A stretch of 64,000 nucleotides of DNA from Paenibacillus_G filicis (GTDB taxonomy: Bacteria; Bacillota; Bacilli; Paenibacillales; NBRC-103111): the NCBI RefSeq assembly GCF_038070315.1, contig NZ_JBBPCC010000005.1, forward strand, positions 124,001-188,000, written 5' to 3'. A program made the position numbers and the translations under genes. Below the pieces are notes generated by a model. The model made no database searches, was not told the DNA's origin, and saw only the letters and a program-made list of their open reading frames with translations. This document shows positions 17,019-26,015 of this stretch, piece after piece. Each line of letters starts with the position of its first letter. The stretch's first letter is position 1.

Positions 17019-18311
17019 CTATTTTTTCACGCGGTTATCCCAATCCTTCTGAAGCTCGGCAATCGCCTGGTCCCGGTTCGTTTGACCGCCGATGTAAGCC
17101 TGGAGCCGTTTCGGAGAATCTTCCTTATAGCCGACCGGCCAAGCATTCTGCGTCCAAGGAATGCCCTTGCCGCTTTCGGCATACGGCGCCATGTCGGTAG
17201 CGAGCGGCCCGAGCTCCGGGGTTGTTTTCAGATCCGTGAAGGCCGGAATGAACTTGAAGGAATCGACCAGATACTTTTGGCCGTTCGTATGCAGCCAGGT
17301 CAGGAACTTCTTGCTTTCTTCAATATTCTTGGAATTTTTGTTGATGACGTAGTATCCCGGTACCGAGATTGGCATTTTCGTTTCGGCCGCATTGTCGCTC
17401 AGCGGAAGCGCGAACATCCCCAGGTTGACCTTCGGATTCACCTTCTGGATCGGATCGATTGCCCAGACGCCGTTATGAATCATCGCCACCTTGCCGCTCG
17501 CGAAGTCGGAGACCTGACTGTCATAGCTGACGCCGATCGATTCCTGCCCGCTTCCGTACTTCATGGCCAGGTCCAGAACATTGAAGACTTCGTTGATATG
17601 AGGAAGATCCTTGAGCTTCATTTCGCCCTTCTCCAGCTTGGCGAGGGATGCCGCCGGATCCTTCTCATACGCGAACGCCAGATTCAGCAGATGATAGAGC
17701 GGGAACGTCTCCTGATAAGCTTCCTTATAAGGCTGGATGCCCGCCGCCTTCAGCTTCTCAGCCGTCTGCTGCAGCTCGCTGAACGTGGTCGGCAGCTTGT
17801 CGACCCCCGCCTTGGCGAACAGATCCTTGTTGTAGATGACGCCGAAGCCCTCGAAGGCCATCGGGAAGCCCAGCTTTTGCCCGTTGAAGGTCATGCCCTC
17901 GACCGTCATTGGAGAAACCTTCTGCATCCACGGCTCATTGGACAGATCCAGAAGATTCTCCGACCAAGACGCCATCGCGCTATAGCCCGCCGTCGTGAAA
18001 ATATCCGGCGCATCTCCGGCGGCGAAGCGGGTTTTGATCAGCGTATTGTAGTCCTTAACGACTTGAACCTCGACGTTGACATTCGGATTCTGGGCCATAT
18101 AATCGGCCACCATGGCTTTGACCTTATCCGTGATTTCGATTTTATTCTGCAGAATTTTAATCGTGGTTTTGTCACCGCCGGCGGTGCCTCCCGCACCCTG
18201 ACTCGCGCCCGGCTCATTGCCTCCTGCGCAGCCTGCGGCCAAGACGGCCAGCATAGCGGCAGAGATGGACAGCAGCATGGATTGCCTGATTGGTTTTCTG
18301 TACCCCTTCAT
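17019..18311 (-). CDS. Extracellular sugar-binding lipoprotein (CUT1)
   Basis: 430 aa from the ATG at 18309-18311, chosen because GGGGG lies 7 bases upstream; an ATG six bases earlier is too close to it. Signal peptide with lipobox LAAGC near residue 29, then a Gly/Ser-rich linker. The mature part is a family 1 solute-binding fold (FAAGDAPDIFTTAGYSAMAS and GVIYNKDLFAKAGVDKLPTT). It delivers sugar to the two downstream permeases. The cluster context (LacI operator sites, GH13 glucosidase) suggests an alpha-linked di- or oligosaccharide. It lies 113 bases after the response-regulator gene and may have its own promoter, though none is obvious. Confidence 0.92.
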   Translation of the reverse strand: MKGYRKPIRQSMLLSISAAMLAVLAAGCAGGNEPGASQGAGGTAGGDKTTIKILQNKIEITDKVKAMVADYMAQNPNVNVEVQVVKDYNTLIKTRFAAGDAPDIFTTAGYSAMASWSENLLDLSNEPWMQKVSPMTVEGMTFNGQKLGFPMAFEGFGVIYNKDLFAKAGVDKLPTTFSELQQTAEKLKAAGIQPYKEAYQETFPLYHLLNLAFAYEKDPAASLAKLEKGEMKLKDLPHINEVFNVLDLAMKYGSGQESIGVSYDSQVSDFASGKVAMIHNGVWAIDPIQKVNPKVNLGMFALPLSDNAAETKMPISVPGYYVINKNSKNIEESKKFLTWLHTNGQKYLVDSFKFIPAFTDLKTTPELGPLATDMAPYAESGKGIPWTQNAWPVGYKEDSPKRLQAYIGGQTNRDQAIAELQKDWDNRVKK

Positions 18312-18424
18312 GTTCATTCCCCCAACATTGTGATCGCTGTACATGCTTCAGTCTACCGATCATCCGGAACTATCGTAAGAGAATATTTTAACCTAAAAGG
18401 GTAAAATCGGGACGGCGCCGTGAG

Positions 18425-19990
18425 CTACATATTCCGGTGCTCCTTGCGGTATTGAAGCGGGGATAGGCCGGTATGCTTCTTGAATACCTTGCTGAAATAA
18501 TTTTCATCCGCGTATCCAAGCGTATTGGCCATCTCCGACACGGTCATCCCCGTATTCGCAAGCAGCATTCTGGCCTTGTCCATGCGCAGCTCGGTCAGAT
18601 AGGTGATGACGGTGACCTTATAGATTTCCTTGAATTTTCTGGAAATATACCACGGATTGAAGTTGAAGCGGGCCGCAAGTGAGGAGAGGGTCACATCCTC
18701 CTGATAATGTCCGACGATATAATCTCGGATCGCCTCAATGCTGCGGATGCTTCCCTCCTCCCCGCTGCCGTCGATCAACGAGGACAGCAGGTCCAACAGC
18801 TGCCGCTCCCATGCCTCGAAGCTGGCGAGCCACAGTGGCATCATCGTGTTCATCGCCTTCATCTCCCCGGCGCTGGGCCGACCCAGCTTCTCCAACAGCA
18901 GATTCGCTTCATGGGTGAAGGCCTGCAGATCCTTCAGTCTGAGCGTTCCCCGATCCCTGACGCTCCGAGTAAAGGAGCCGATAGCACTGGCAGCAAGCCC
19001 CTTATCCTTCCGGTTCACAGCGGTCTCCAGCAATAGCCTCTGATCGCTCAGATGGGGCAGATCCGCAGTGGCCGCGTCACTCCCGTCCTCCTCCCGAAGC
19101 AGGTCAAACCGGAGCAGTGCGGTTCGCGCCTGCGCAATCGCCTCAGGCAGCTGCTCTACAGCGGACGTCCCTTCATCCGTGCCGATCAAGACCCGCAGCC
19201 CGAGCGTCCGCTGCCAGGAGGCTGCTATCTTCTCCACAAAGGAACGGTGGCGTCCACTGTCCGTGTTGAGATCCTCGGGACTCGTCAGCAGCAGCCACTG
19301 GTCATCGTCCAGCCGGCAGAAGTAGTGGGCGCCGTAACGGCTTACGATTTCATGGGCAATATTGTTGAGCGAGAACATCAACAGCTCGATATCTCCACGA
19401 AACCTTTCGTAGAGCAGCTCCGAACGGTTGACCGGCAGCAGCAGAGCGGCTTTCAGATACTTGTCCGGCAGCCCCCTGCGGGAGAAGACGCGGCGAATAT
19501 CCTCGGTGAACGCCGTGTCGCCCTTAAAATAGCCCGTCAGCCTCTGCTCGTCCACCAGCGCATTAGCTCTGCGCAGCTTGTCCCCGGTTTCGATTTCCTT
19601 CTCCAGATGGCTCCACTGTTCATTCCATGCGGCGATTGCCCGCTCCAGCGCCTGCTCCAGCTCTGTCTTGCGGAAGGGCTTGAGCAGGTAATCCACGCCC
19701 TTGGCCAGCAGGGCGGCATGCGTATACGAGAAGTGGTCATAGCCGCTCACCACGATCACTTGGGTCTTCCTCTGCTGCTGCCGGAGACGGCCTAGCAGCT
19801 CCGTCCCGTCCATGCCCGGCATATTCATGTCGCAGAACAGAACGGCCGGATTATGGCGCTCGATCAGCTCCAGCGCCTCGCGTCCGTCCTCGCCGAACAG
19901 CACCTCCTCCACGCCGTATTGCTTCCAATCCACCGTCAGCATGATGCCTTCGCGCACATGCTCCTCGTCATCCACGATCAGCACTTTCAC
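18425..19990 (-). CDS. YesN-type response regulator, AraC output
   Basis: 521 aa from GTG at 19988-19990, which has AGGAGG eight bases upstream. The longer frame upstream lies inside the kinase gene. Receiver domain: VDDEEH at the start, D54 in LFCDMNMPGMDG, Lys in LLKPFRKTEL. Residues about 130-400 form a linker region. The C-terminal ~100 residues form an AraC HTH pair (SLAARFNFNPWYISRKFKEI, MANTLGYADENYFSKVFKKH) ending TGLSPLQYRKEH. It overlaps the kinase gene by 23 bases. Together they probably sense an extracellular sugar and activate the importer genes downstream. Confidence 0.93.
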   Translation of the reverse strand: MKVLIVDDEEHVREGIMLTVDWKQYGVEEVLFGEDGREALELIERHNPAVLFCDMNMPGMDGTELLGRLRQQQRKTQVIVVSGYDHFSYTHAALLAKGVDYLLKPFRKTELEQALERAIAAWNEQWSHLEKEIETGDKLRRANALVDEQRLTGYFKGDTAFTEDIRRVFSRRGLPDKYLKAALLLPVNRSELLYERFRGDIELLMFSLNNIAHEIVSRYGAHYFCRLDDDQWLLLTSPEDLNTDSGRHRSFVEKIAASWQRTLGLRVLIGTDEGTSAVEQLPEAIAQARTALLRFDLLREEDGSDAATADLPHLSDQRLLLETAVNRKDKGLAASAIGSFTRSVRDRGTLRLKDLQAFTHEANLLLEKLGRPSAGEMKAMNTMMPLWLASFEAWERQLLDLLSSLIDGSGEEGSIRSIEAIRDYIVGHYQEDVTLSSLAARFNFNPWYISRKFKEIYKVTVITYLTELRMDKARMLLANTGMTVSEMANTLGYADENYFSKVFKKHTGLSPLQYRKEHRNM

Positions 19991-21740
19991 CGGGATCGCC
20001 TCCTGCCGTATGTTCTGTAGAGATGCCAAGCGATATGACTGTCGATGCATAGGGAGTGCTCTCCAGCTCCCACTCGAACCCGCTGCCATAATACAGCCGC
20101 AGACGGTACAGCACGTTCATCAGCCCGATTCCCTCATCCTTGCGATAAGGCTGGGCGCTCGCATATTCCGCCCTCATCTGCAGGATCGCCTCCGGCTCCA
20201 CACCCTTCCCGTTGTCGATCACGCGGATCGTCAGCTTCTGTTCCACCAGCTCGATGCCGATATGAAGGGTGCCTGTACCTTTGCCCTTCTCGATGCCGTG
20301 AACGATGCTGTTCTCCACCAGCGGCTGCAGGATCATCTTCGGCACCAGCAGGTCCATCGCCTGAGGCGGGCAAGAGATCGAGTAGGATAATTTATGCTTG
20401 AATCTGCCCTTCTGCAGGGACAGGTAATCCTCGACATGTCGGATTTCCCGGTGCAGAGGCACATTCTCGGTCTTCAGATCCATGCTGTATCGCAGAATGG
20501 ACCCGAGCTCCGTTAACCGGTCACTGATCTCGACGACGCCGTTGCGCAGGGCGAGCGTGCCGATCGACTGCAGCGTATTGTAGAGAAAGTGCGGATTGAT
20601 CTGCGCCTGCAGCATCTTCAGCCGGGCCGTCGAGATTTCCAGCCGGCTCCGGTATTCCTTGATGACCAGCTCATCCAGATTGCGGATCATCGTCTGGAAG
20701 CGCTGCTCCAGCACCCCGAGCTCGTCGGTATGCCTGGGAACCGGCTCCATCTTGTAGTTGCCTGTCTCCACCTGCCCGATCATGCGCAGCAGACGCTTAA
20801 TCGGCGCAATCGTAATGAACGACAGCGTGGCCGCCAGCACGATGACGAAGGCAATTGCCAGCAGTTGGATGACCAGGACGCGATTGAGCATCTGGTTCGC
20901 GGATTCGTTGATCGTCTCGCGCGGCACGAACTTCACCATCAGCAGCGGCAGCTCCTTGTACTGCTCCTTCTGGTAGATAAAGATGCCCTGCCGACCGTTA
21001 AACTCGCCGGAGAGAGAGCCGGACGCGGACGTAAAGCCCTGCTGATCCAGATCGACGACCGACTGCTCCAGGCCGGACGTATACAGCAGACGGTTCTCAT
21101 CGCGGATATATAAAAAAATGACCTCGCCCTTCTCCGGCTCGGACAGCGGCCTCATCAGCGAAGCCAGCTTATCCAGTCCCACATAGAGCGACGTTACCCC
21201 GAGTACGGTCGGGGCCGGATAGTCGATAAGCATCCGGTGCATCGCCAGCACCTTCTCCTTGCCGATCTGAGTGACCTCGAACTCCTTGGTCTCATCCCAC
21301 TGCGACTTCACGGCAGGGACGGCAATATCGGAGAACGAAAGCTTGGCCCCGAGCTCGACATTGTCCTGGAGGGTAAACGCCTGATTAATCTTGCCATTGA
21401 TATAGCGTACCGCGCGCATCTCAGAGCGGCTTCCGTACAATTTGTTCAGCTGCTCGCGGATTTGCACCACCAGCAGCGGCGATACCTCCGTCTTGCGCAG
21501 ATTGCTCATCAGCTCGTTGTCCTGGTAATAGCCGACCGAATCTAGCGTCAGCTCCTGCAAATACCGCTTGACCTGATCCATCCCGAGGCTCATCGTCTTC
21601 TGATTCAATTCGATCGTCTTCTGCTCCATCCCCTGGGAGGTGCTGTGATAGGAGACGATATTGGACAGTGAGAACGGGATGACGGATGCGAGCAGCATCC
21701 CGATCAGTAATTTGGCAAACAGACTTTGTTTGATCCACAT
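19968..21740 (-). CDS. YesM-type sensor histidine kinase
   Basis: 590 aa from the ATG at 21738-21740, with AAGGAG 7 bases before it. The frame is open 21 codons further upstream, but that stretch contains the operator at 21774. An N-terminal helix (KLLIGMLLASVIPFSL), an extracellular sensor region to about residue 275, a second helix (VLVIQLLAIAFVIVLA) and a HAMP segment (PIKRLLRMIGQVETGN) are visible. The H-box QINPHFLYNTLQS has H384. N-box PLVENSIVHG and G-box IDNGKG are present. It is the first gene downstream of lacI, with an operator in between, so the whole sensor-importer operon may be under LacI control. Confidence 0.93.
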   Translation of the reverse strand: MWIKQSLFAKLLIGMLLASVIPFSLSNIVSYHSTSQGMEQKTIELNQKTMSLGMDQVKRYLQELTLDSVGYYQDNELMSNLRKTEVSPLLVVQIREQLNKLYGSRSEMRAVRYINGKINQAFTLQDNVELGAKLSFSDIAVPAVKSQWDETKEFEVTQIGKEKVLAMHRMLIDYPAPTVLGVTSLYVGLDKLASLMRPLSEPEKGEVIFLYIRDENRLLYTSGLEQSVVDLDQQGFTSASGSLSGEFNGRQGIFIYQKEQYKELPLLMVKFVPRETINESANQMLNRVLVIQLLAIAFVIVLAATLSFITIAPIKRLLRMIGQVETGNYKMEPVPRHTDELGVLEQRFQTMIRNLDELVIKEYRSRLEISTARLKMLQAQINPHFLYNTLQSIGTLALRNGVVEISDRLTELGSILRYSMDLKTENVPLHREIRHVEDYLSLQKGRFKHKLSYSISCPPQAMDLLVPKMILQPLVENSIVHGIEKGKGTGTLHIGIELVEQKLTIRVIDNGKGVEPEAILQMRAEYASAQPYRKDEGIGLMNVLYRLRLYYGSGFEWELESTPYASTVISLGISTEHTAGGDPGESADRG

Positions 21741-21773
21741 CTGGTTACTCTCCTTGGAGTTTGACTCTATACT

Positions 21774-21787
21774 TGAAAAGCTTTTCA
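21774..21787. promoter_or_regulatory. LacI-family operator before the kinase-importer operon
   Basis: Perfect 14-bp palindrome TGAAAAGCTTTTCA, 33 bases upstream of the kinase ATG and between the lacI stop and the kinase gene. The identical 14-mer occurs at 23009-23022 and a near copy at 24749-24762. Symmetric sites of this length are typical for LacI-type dimers. Binding by the adjacent regulator is inference. Confidence 0.8.
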
Positions 21788-21860
21788 TATAAGTCCGCAA
21801 CAAATCATCACGCTCCCGGACGGCACGCCAAGCCCTAACAGCCTGGCGGCGCCCGTACGG

Positions 21861-22868
21861 CTAGTTCCGCTTGCCGACCGTATCTCTCACGATGAGCTCA
21901 TGCGGCAGCACGAGGCTTTCCTGGGGCATGAGCGGATGATCCAGCGTGCGGAAGAGCATAGCGGCCGCTTCATGCCCCATCCGGTACACAGGCTGGGCGA
22001 CAGTCGTGAGCGCCGGGGTGACCATGCGGGCCAGCTGAAGGTTATCGAAGCCGAGCACCGAAACCTGCCGGGGCACGTCGATGCCCCGCCGCAGCAGGAA
22101 GGCCGACGCACCGACCGCCATCGCATCGCTCGCCGCGAAGACGGCGGTCAGGTCGGGGCTTCTCCCGAACAGGCTGCGCATCGCCTCATAGCCGCTGTCG
22201 AAGTCGTAGGCGCCCAGCGCGACCCGGTCCTGCGTGAGCGTCAGACCCGCTTCCAGCAGCGCAGCCTGAAAGCCCTCGTACCGGGGGCTTCCGGCGATCG
22301 GGTCCTCCAGGGGGCCGCTGATCATGCCGATAGCCTCGTGGCCGTTCTTGATCAGGAACATCGCTGCATCATACCCGGCCCGGTAGTTATCGACCGTGAC
22401 GGACGGCCAGCCGCCCGCTTCGCTGTCTGTAGCCGCGAGTACGACTGGCACGCGCAAATCCTCGAAGGCTTCCCGGTACGTCTCTGTCACTGGGGAGCTG
22501 ACGAAAATCAGCCCGTCGATCCGTTTCTTCTGGAAATAGCTCATGTATTCAAGAAATCGGGATTCATCCTGATCGGTATTACAGATCATCACATTATTTT
22601 TCTGCGCCCGGGCCACATCCTCGATCCCCCGGAACAGCTCGGCATAGAACGGGTTGGTAATATCGGGAATAATCGCCGCAATCGTCCGGGTCCGCCTGTC
22701 TCGCAGTCCGGAAGCGAACGGATTGGGCTCATAGCCCAGCTCCCGGATGACCCGCAGCACCTTCTCTCGCTTCTCCGGGGCGACGGACTGCGGATGGTTG
22801 ACCACCCGGGAGACGGTCGAGATCGAGACCATGGCTTTCTTCGCTACATCGTGAATCGTGGGGTTCAA
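21861..22868 (-). CDS. LacI family transcriptional repressor
   Basis: 335 aa, TTG start at 22866-22868 preceded by GAGGA at 8 bases. N-terminal HTH TIHDVAKKAMVSISTVSRVV and hinge region (EKREKVLRVIRELGYEPN) are complete. The rest is a periplasmic-binding-protein type effector domain (TIAAIIPDITNPFYAELFRG to the C-terminus). It is divergent from the GH13 gene and directly upstream of the two-component/importer operon. All three neighbouring transcription units except its own carry TGAAAAGCTTTTCA-like sites, so a local alpha-glucoside repressor is the best reading. The inducer is not known. Confidence 0.93.
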   Translation of the reverse strand: MNPTIHDVAKKAMVSISTVSRVVNHPQSVAPEKREKVLRVIRELGYEPNPFASGLRDRRTRTIAAIIPDITNPFYAELFRGIEDVARAQKNNVMICNTDQDESRFLEYMSYFQKKRIDGLIFVSSPVTETYREAFEDLRVPVVLAATDSEAGGWPSVTVDNYRAGYDAAMFLIKNGHEAIGMISGPLEDPIAGSPRYEGFQAALLEAGLTLTQDRVALGAYDFDSGYEAMRSLFGRSPDLTAVFAASDAMAVGASAFLLRRGIDVPRQVSVLGFDNLQLARMVTPALTTVAQPVYRMGHEAAAMLFRTLDHPLMPQESLVLPHELIVRDTVGKRN

Positions 22869-22892
22869 CGTCGACTTCCTCTCTTGTACATC

Positions 22893-22905
22893 ACCGGTAA
22901 CCGGT
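22893..22905. promoter_or_regulatory. ACCGGT-A-ACCGGT inverted repeat upstream of lacI
   Basis: ACCGGT is self-complementary, so ACCGGT-A-ACCGGT is both a direct and an inverted repeat. It is centred 31 bases before the TTG start of the LacI-type gene. It differs from the TGAAAAGCTTTTCA sites. It might be an autoregulatory site or the target of another factor. Confidence 0.3.
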
Positions 22906-22962
22906 TTCCTGAAAAAATTATAAGGGACAACGGACTAAAGTGAAAGAAAAAACAAATTCCTC

Positions 22963-22992
22963 TTGGCAAAGGCATGCCGGATAAGCAATAAT
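22963..22992 (+). promoter_or_regulatory. Candidate sigma-A promoter of the GH13 gene
   Basis: TTGGCA (22963-22968) and AATAAT (22987-22992) with 18-base spacing. The predicted start near 22999 lies just before the operator at 23009-23022, which would give repression by roadblock. Assignment rests on hexamer similarity. Confidence 0.5.
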
Positions 22993-23008
22993 AGGAATCG
23001 AAATCCTC

Positions 23009-23022
23009 TGAAAAGCTTTTCA
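23009..23022. promoter_or_regulatory. LacI-family operator before the GH13 gene
   Basis: TGAAAAGCTTTTCA, identical to 21774-21787, 26 bases before the ATG at 23049. An extra half-site CTTTCAAG follows after two bases (23025-23032). The same extra half-site follows the operator at 24749. Confidence 0.8.
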
Positions 23023-23048
23023 CACTTTCAAGAAACGGAGTGCTGTTT

Positions 23049-24686
23049 ATGATGGTGCAAACTTGGTGGAAGGAAGCCGTCGTGTACCAGGTGTACTGGC
23101 GCAGCTTCATGGATACGAACGGAGACGGCTGCGGCGATCTGCAGGGACTGCTTGGCAAGCTGGATTATATCCGCGATCTCGGGGTCGATGTGATCTGGCT
23201 CAACCCGGCCTATACGTCGCCGGACAAGGACAACGGCTACGATATCTCAGATTACTATAGCCTGATGCCGAAGGCCGGATCGATGGAGATCTGGGAGACG
23301 CTGCTGTCGGAGATTCACCAGCGGGGCATGAAGCTGATCATGGACCTCGTCGTCAATCATACCTCGGATCAGCATCCCTGGTTCCTGGAGTCCCGCTCCT
23401 CACGGGATCATGCCAAGCGGGACTGGTACATCTGGAAGGACCCGAAGGACGGCCGGGAGCCGAATAACTGGCGCTCGTACTTCTCCCCCTCCACCTGGAC
23501 CTGGGATGAGCAGACCGGACAGTACTACTTCCATTCCTTTGCCGTGGAGCAGCCGGATCTCAACTGGGCGAATCCCGAAGTGCGCGAGGCGATCTATGCG
23601 ATGATGCGATACTGGCTGGAGAAAGGAATCGACGGCTTCCGCCTGGACGCGATTGCGCTGCTGGCGAAGCCTGAGGGTTATCCTGACGCGTCCGATCCGC
23701 AGGATATCCGGTACTTGACCAATAATCCGGGCCTGCACGAATATCTCCGGGAAATGAACGAGCAGGTACTGCGTCATTTCGATATCCTGACGGTTGGCGA
23801 AGCGGCATTCGTTTCCCCGGAGGAAGGCCTGAAGTACGTCGGGGAGGACCGTCAGGAGCTACATACGCTGTTCCACTTCGAAGTAGCCGATGAGATGCCG
23901 AGCTGGGACATGCTGCGGTTCAAGGAGATTCAAACCCGCTGGTACGAGGGGCTGCAGGGCAAGGGCTGGAATTCGCAATTCTTGAACAATCACGACCATA
24001 CCCGTCAAGTCACGCGCTACGGCAGTGACGGCAAGTACCGTGTGCCATCGGCCAAGCTGCTGGCGACGATGGTACATACGCTGCCGGGGATGCCGTATAT
24101 TTATCAGGGCGAAGAAATCGGGATGACCGGCGTCCGCTTCCCGTCGATCGACGACTACGACGATATCGCGATGAAGAACCGTTACCGCGAGGAGGTCGGC
24201 AAGGGCCGGGATCCAGAGGCCGTCTTCGAGAGCCTGCTGCCGCTGAGCCGGGACAATTCCCGCACGCCGATGCAATGGGATGATTCCCCTAACGCTGGCT
24301 TTTCGACGGGAACGCCGTGGATCAAGGTCAATCCGAATTACAAGGAGATCAATGTCAAGCGCGATCTGGAGCAGCCGAATTCCATCTACCGCTATTATCA
24401 GCAGCTCATCGCGCTCCGCAAGGCCAATAAGGTGATGGTGTACGGCGACTACCTGGATCTGTCCGCAGGCGACCCGCATCTGTATGTATATACGCGCACC
24501 TGGGAAGGAGAACGCTGGCTGGTTATTCTGAATCACGCGGATCACGACACGGCCTTCACCCTGCCGGACGGCTTCGAGGACGGCAAGCAGGAGCTGGTGA
24601 TTGCCAATTATGACGATGTGCATAGGGACGACCGTATTGCACAGCTCGCGCTCCGTCCGCATGAAGCACGGATTTACCGCTTCTAG
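23049..24686 (+). CDS. GH13 alpha-glucosidase
   Basis: 545 aa, cytoplasmic (no signal peptide). Hydrolyses alpha-glucosidic bonds of small oligosaccharides. All GH13 conserved regions are present: DVIWLNP, region I DLVVNH, region II GFRLDAIAL (nucleophile Asp), region III VGEA (acid/base Glu), region IV FLNNHDH. The residue after the nucleophile is Ala; in related enzymes Val there goes with alpha-1,6 and Ala/Gly/Thr with alpha-1,4 preference, so an alpha-1,4-glucosidase is favoured over oligo-1,6-glucosidase (inference). The ATG at 23049 is chosen, with CGGAG 8 bases upstream; a GTG at 23040 overlaps that site. Operator and promoter precede it. Confidence 0.93.
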   Translation: MMVQTWWKEAVVYQVYWRSFMDTNGDGCGDLQGLLGKLDYIRDLGVDVIWLNPAYTSPDKDNGYDISDYYSLMPKAGSMEIWETLLSEIHQRGMKLIMDLVVNHTSDQHPWFLESRSSRDHAKRDWYIWKDPKDGREPNNWRSYFSPSTWTWDEQTGQYYFHSFAVEQPDLNWANPEVREAIYAMMRYWLEKGIDGFRLDAIALLAKPEGYPDASDPQDIRYLTNNPGLHEYLREMNEQVLRHFDILTVGEAAFVSPEEGLKYVGEDRQELHTLFHFEVADEMPSWDMLRFKEIQTRWYEGLQGKGWNSQFLNNHDHTRQVTRYGSDGKYRVPSAKLLATMVHTLPGMPYIYQGEEIGMTGVRFPSIDDYDDIAMKNRYREEVGKGRDPEAVFESLLPLSRDNSRTPMQWDDSPNAGFSTGTPWIKVNPNYKEINVKRDLEQPNSIYRYYQQLIALRKANKVMVYGDYLDLSAGDPHLYVYTRTWEGERWLVILNHADHDTAFTLPDGFEDGKQELVIANYDDVHRDDRIAQLALRPHEARIYRF

Positions 24687-24748
24687 GCTCGCCGGAAACA
24701 GGTGGGCTCGATGCAGCCGGGTAGGTTGCTTACCTCCACGTAACTAAC

Positions 24749-24795
24749 TGAAAAACATTTCAGCTCTTTCAAGCGCTGTCCCCTTCGCTTATGAT
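24749..24795 (+). promoter_or_regulatory. Operator-like site and promoter before the aldo/keto reductase
   Basis: TGAAAAACATTTCA (24749-24762) matches the LacI operator at 12 of 14 positions and is followed by the same extra half-site CTTTCAAG (24766-24773). A TATGAT box (24790-24795) lies 17 bases after TTTCAA (24767-24772). The site would therefore overlap a weak -35 region about 70 bases before the ATG at 24833. Confidence 0.55.
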
Positions 24796-24832
24796 AGAGA
24801 AGGAAGATTTCGTATCGCAGGGAGGACATGAA

Positions 24833-25810
24833 ATGAAACAACAGCCACTGTCCCATTGGGACATCTCAACCAGCCGTCTGGTGCTCGGATGTATGGGGCT
24901 CGGCGGGGAATGGAACCGTGACCCGTATACCGAAGCCGATGTGAAAAAAGCCGAGGAAGCGGTCGAAGCCGCCCTCTCGATCGGCATCTCCATGTTCGAC
25001 CATGCCGATATTTACCGGATCGGTAAAGCCGAGTCCGTCTTCGGCGAAGTGCTGAAGCGTAATCCGGGGCTGCGCGAGAAGATCGTAATCCAGTCCAAGT
25101 GCGGCATCCGCTTCGCTGACGGCAGCGGGCCTGGCCGCTTCGACTTCTCCAAGGAGCATATCCTGGCGTCCGTCGACGGCAGCCTGCAGCGACTGGGCAT
25201 CGATACCCTCGACATCCTGCTGCTGCACCGTCCCGATCCGCTGATGGAGCCTGAGGTCGTCGCCGAGGCGATCCAGACGCTGCGCGAATCCGGCAAGGTC
25301 CGCCGGTTCGGCGTGTCCAACATGAACGTGTCGCAGATCCGCTTCCTGCAGCAGGCAAGCCCTGAGCCGTTCATCGTCAACCAGCTCGAGATGAGTCTGG
25401 CCAAGCTGGACTGGGTCGATCAGACGGTGCACGTAAACCAGAAGGCCGGCACGTCCGTGCACTTCGGCGAAGGCCTGATGGAGTTCTGCCAGACTGAGCA
25501 TATCCAGATTCAGTCGTGGGGACCGCTGGCCAAGGGCCTGTTCTCCGGTCAAACGCCGGAGGATGCGCCTGAGAACGTGCTGGCTACGGCCAAGCTCGTC
25601 CAGGAGCTGGCTGCAGCCAAGGAAACGACGCCGGAAGCGATCGTGCTGGGCTGGCTGATGAGACATCCGGCGCTCATCCAGCCGGTGATCGGCACCGCCA
25701 ACCCTGGACGCATCCGTGCTTGCGCGGACGCCGAGCGCCAGGCTTCGCTGATGACGCGCGAGGAATGGTACGCGCTGTACGTCAGCTCGCGCGGCGTTCC
25801 GATGCCGTAA
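24833..25810 (+). CDS. Aldo/keto reductase family oxidoreductase
   Basis: 325 aa, NAD(P)H-dependent reductase with the TIM-barrel AKR fold. The catalytic tetrad is visible: D in MFDHADIYR, Y in IYRIG, K in VIQSKCGIRF, H in LLLHRPDPL. YdhF-like subgroup features are GVSNMNVSQIRFLQQ and the C-terminal GTANPGRIRAC. The ATG at 24833 has GGAGG 7 bases upstream; an upstream in-frame ATG (24791) lies in the promoter. The operator at 24749 suggests co-regulation with the glucosidase, perhaps acting on an oxidised or keto sugar (inference). Confidence 0.92.
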   Translation: MKQQPLSHWDISTSRLVLGCMGLGGEWNRDPYTEADVKKAEEAVEAALSIGISMFDHADIYRIGKAESVFGEVLKRNPGLREKIVIQSKCGIRFADGSGPGRFDFSKEHILASVDGSLQRLGIDTLDILLLHRPDPLMEPEVVAEAIQTLRESGKVRRFGVSNMNVSQIRFLQQASPEPFIVNQLEMSLAKLDWVDQTVHVNQKAGTSVHFGEGLMEFCQTEHIQIQSWGPLAKGLFSGQTPEDAPENVLATAKLVQELAAAKETTPEAIVLGWLMRHPALIQPVIGTANPGRIRACADAERQASLMTREEWYALYVSSRGVPMP

Positions 25811-25826
25811 AGAAAGGCTTTACGAG

Positions 25827-25861
25827 AACCGGCCCTGTCCGTTGGATGGACAGGGCCGGTT
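25827..25861 (+). terminator. Rho-independent terminator of the aldo/keto reductase
   Basis: Perfect 14-bp stem AACCGGCCCTGTCC/GGACAGGGCCGGTT with a 7-base loop, continuing into TTT. Begins 17 bases after the stop codon. Confidence 0.92.
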
Positions 25862-25878
25862 TTTACATTTGCTATTTT

Positions 25879-25917
25879 AATGGAACAAGGAGTCATTGGA
25901 TTACTCCGTGTTCCATT
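25879..25917. repeat. Second intergenic inverted repeat
   Basis: AATGGAACAAGGAGT (25879-25893) and ACTCCGTGTTCCATT (25903-25917), 15-bp arms with one mismatch and a 9-base loop, no U-run on either strand. It lies between the terminator at 25827 and the convergent VOC gene. It might be a 3'-processing hairpin or a protein site. Confidence 0.45.
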
Positions 25918-26015
25918 CATCGGTAGACGCCCACATATCGGGGAAGCCGCCCTCCGCTCGCGATGATTCTATGCAGATTACGTAAGGGCTTTCACTTTAT
26001 CGTAAAGATTTCAGC

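Noticed and set aside
17016..18404. 462-codon plus-strand frame
   Set aside because: Mirror of the sugar-binding lipoprotein gene; no start signal and no family resemblance.
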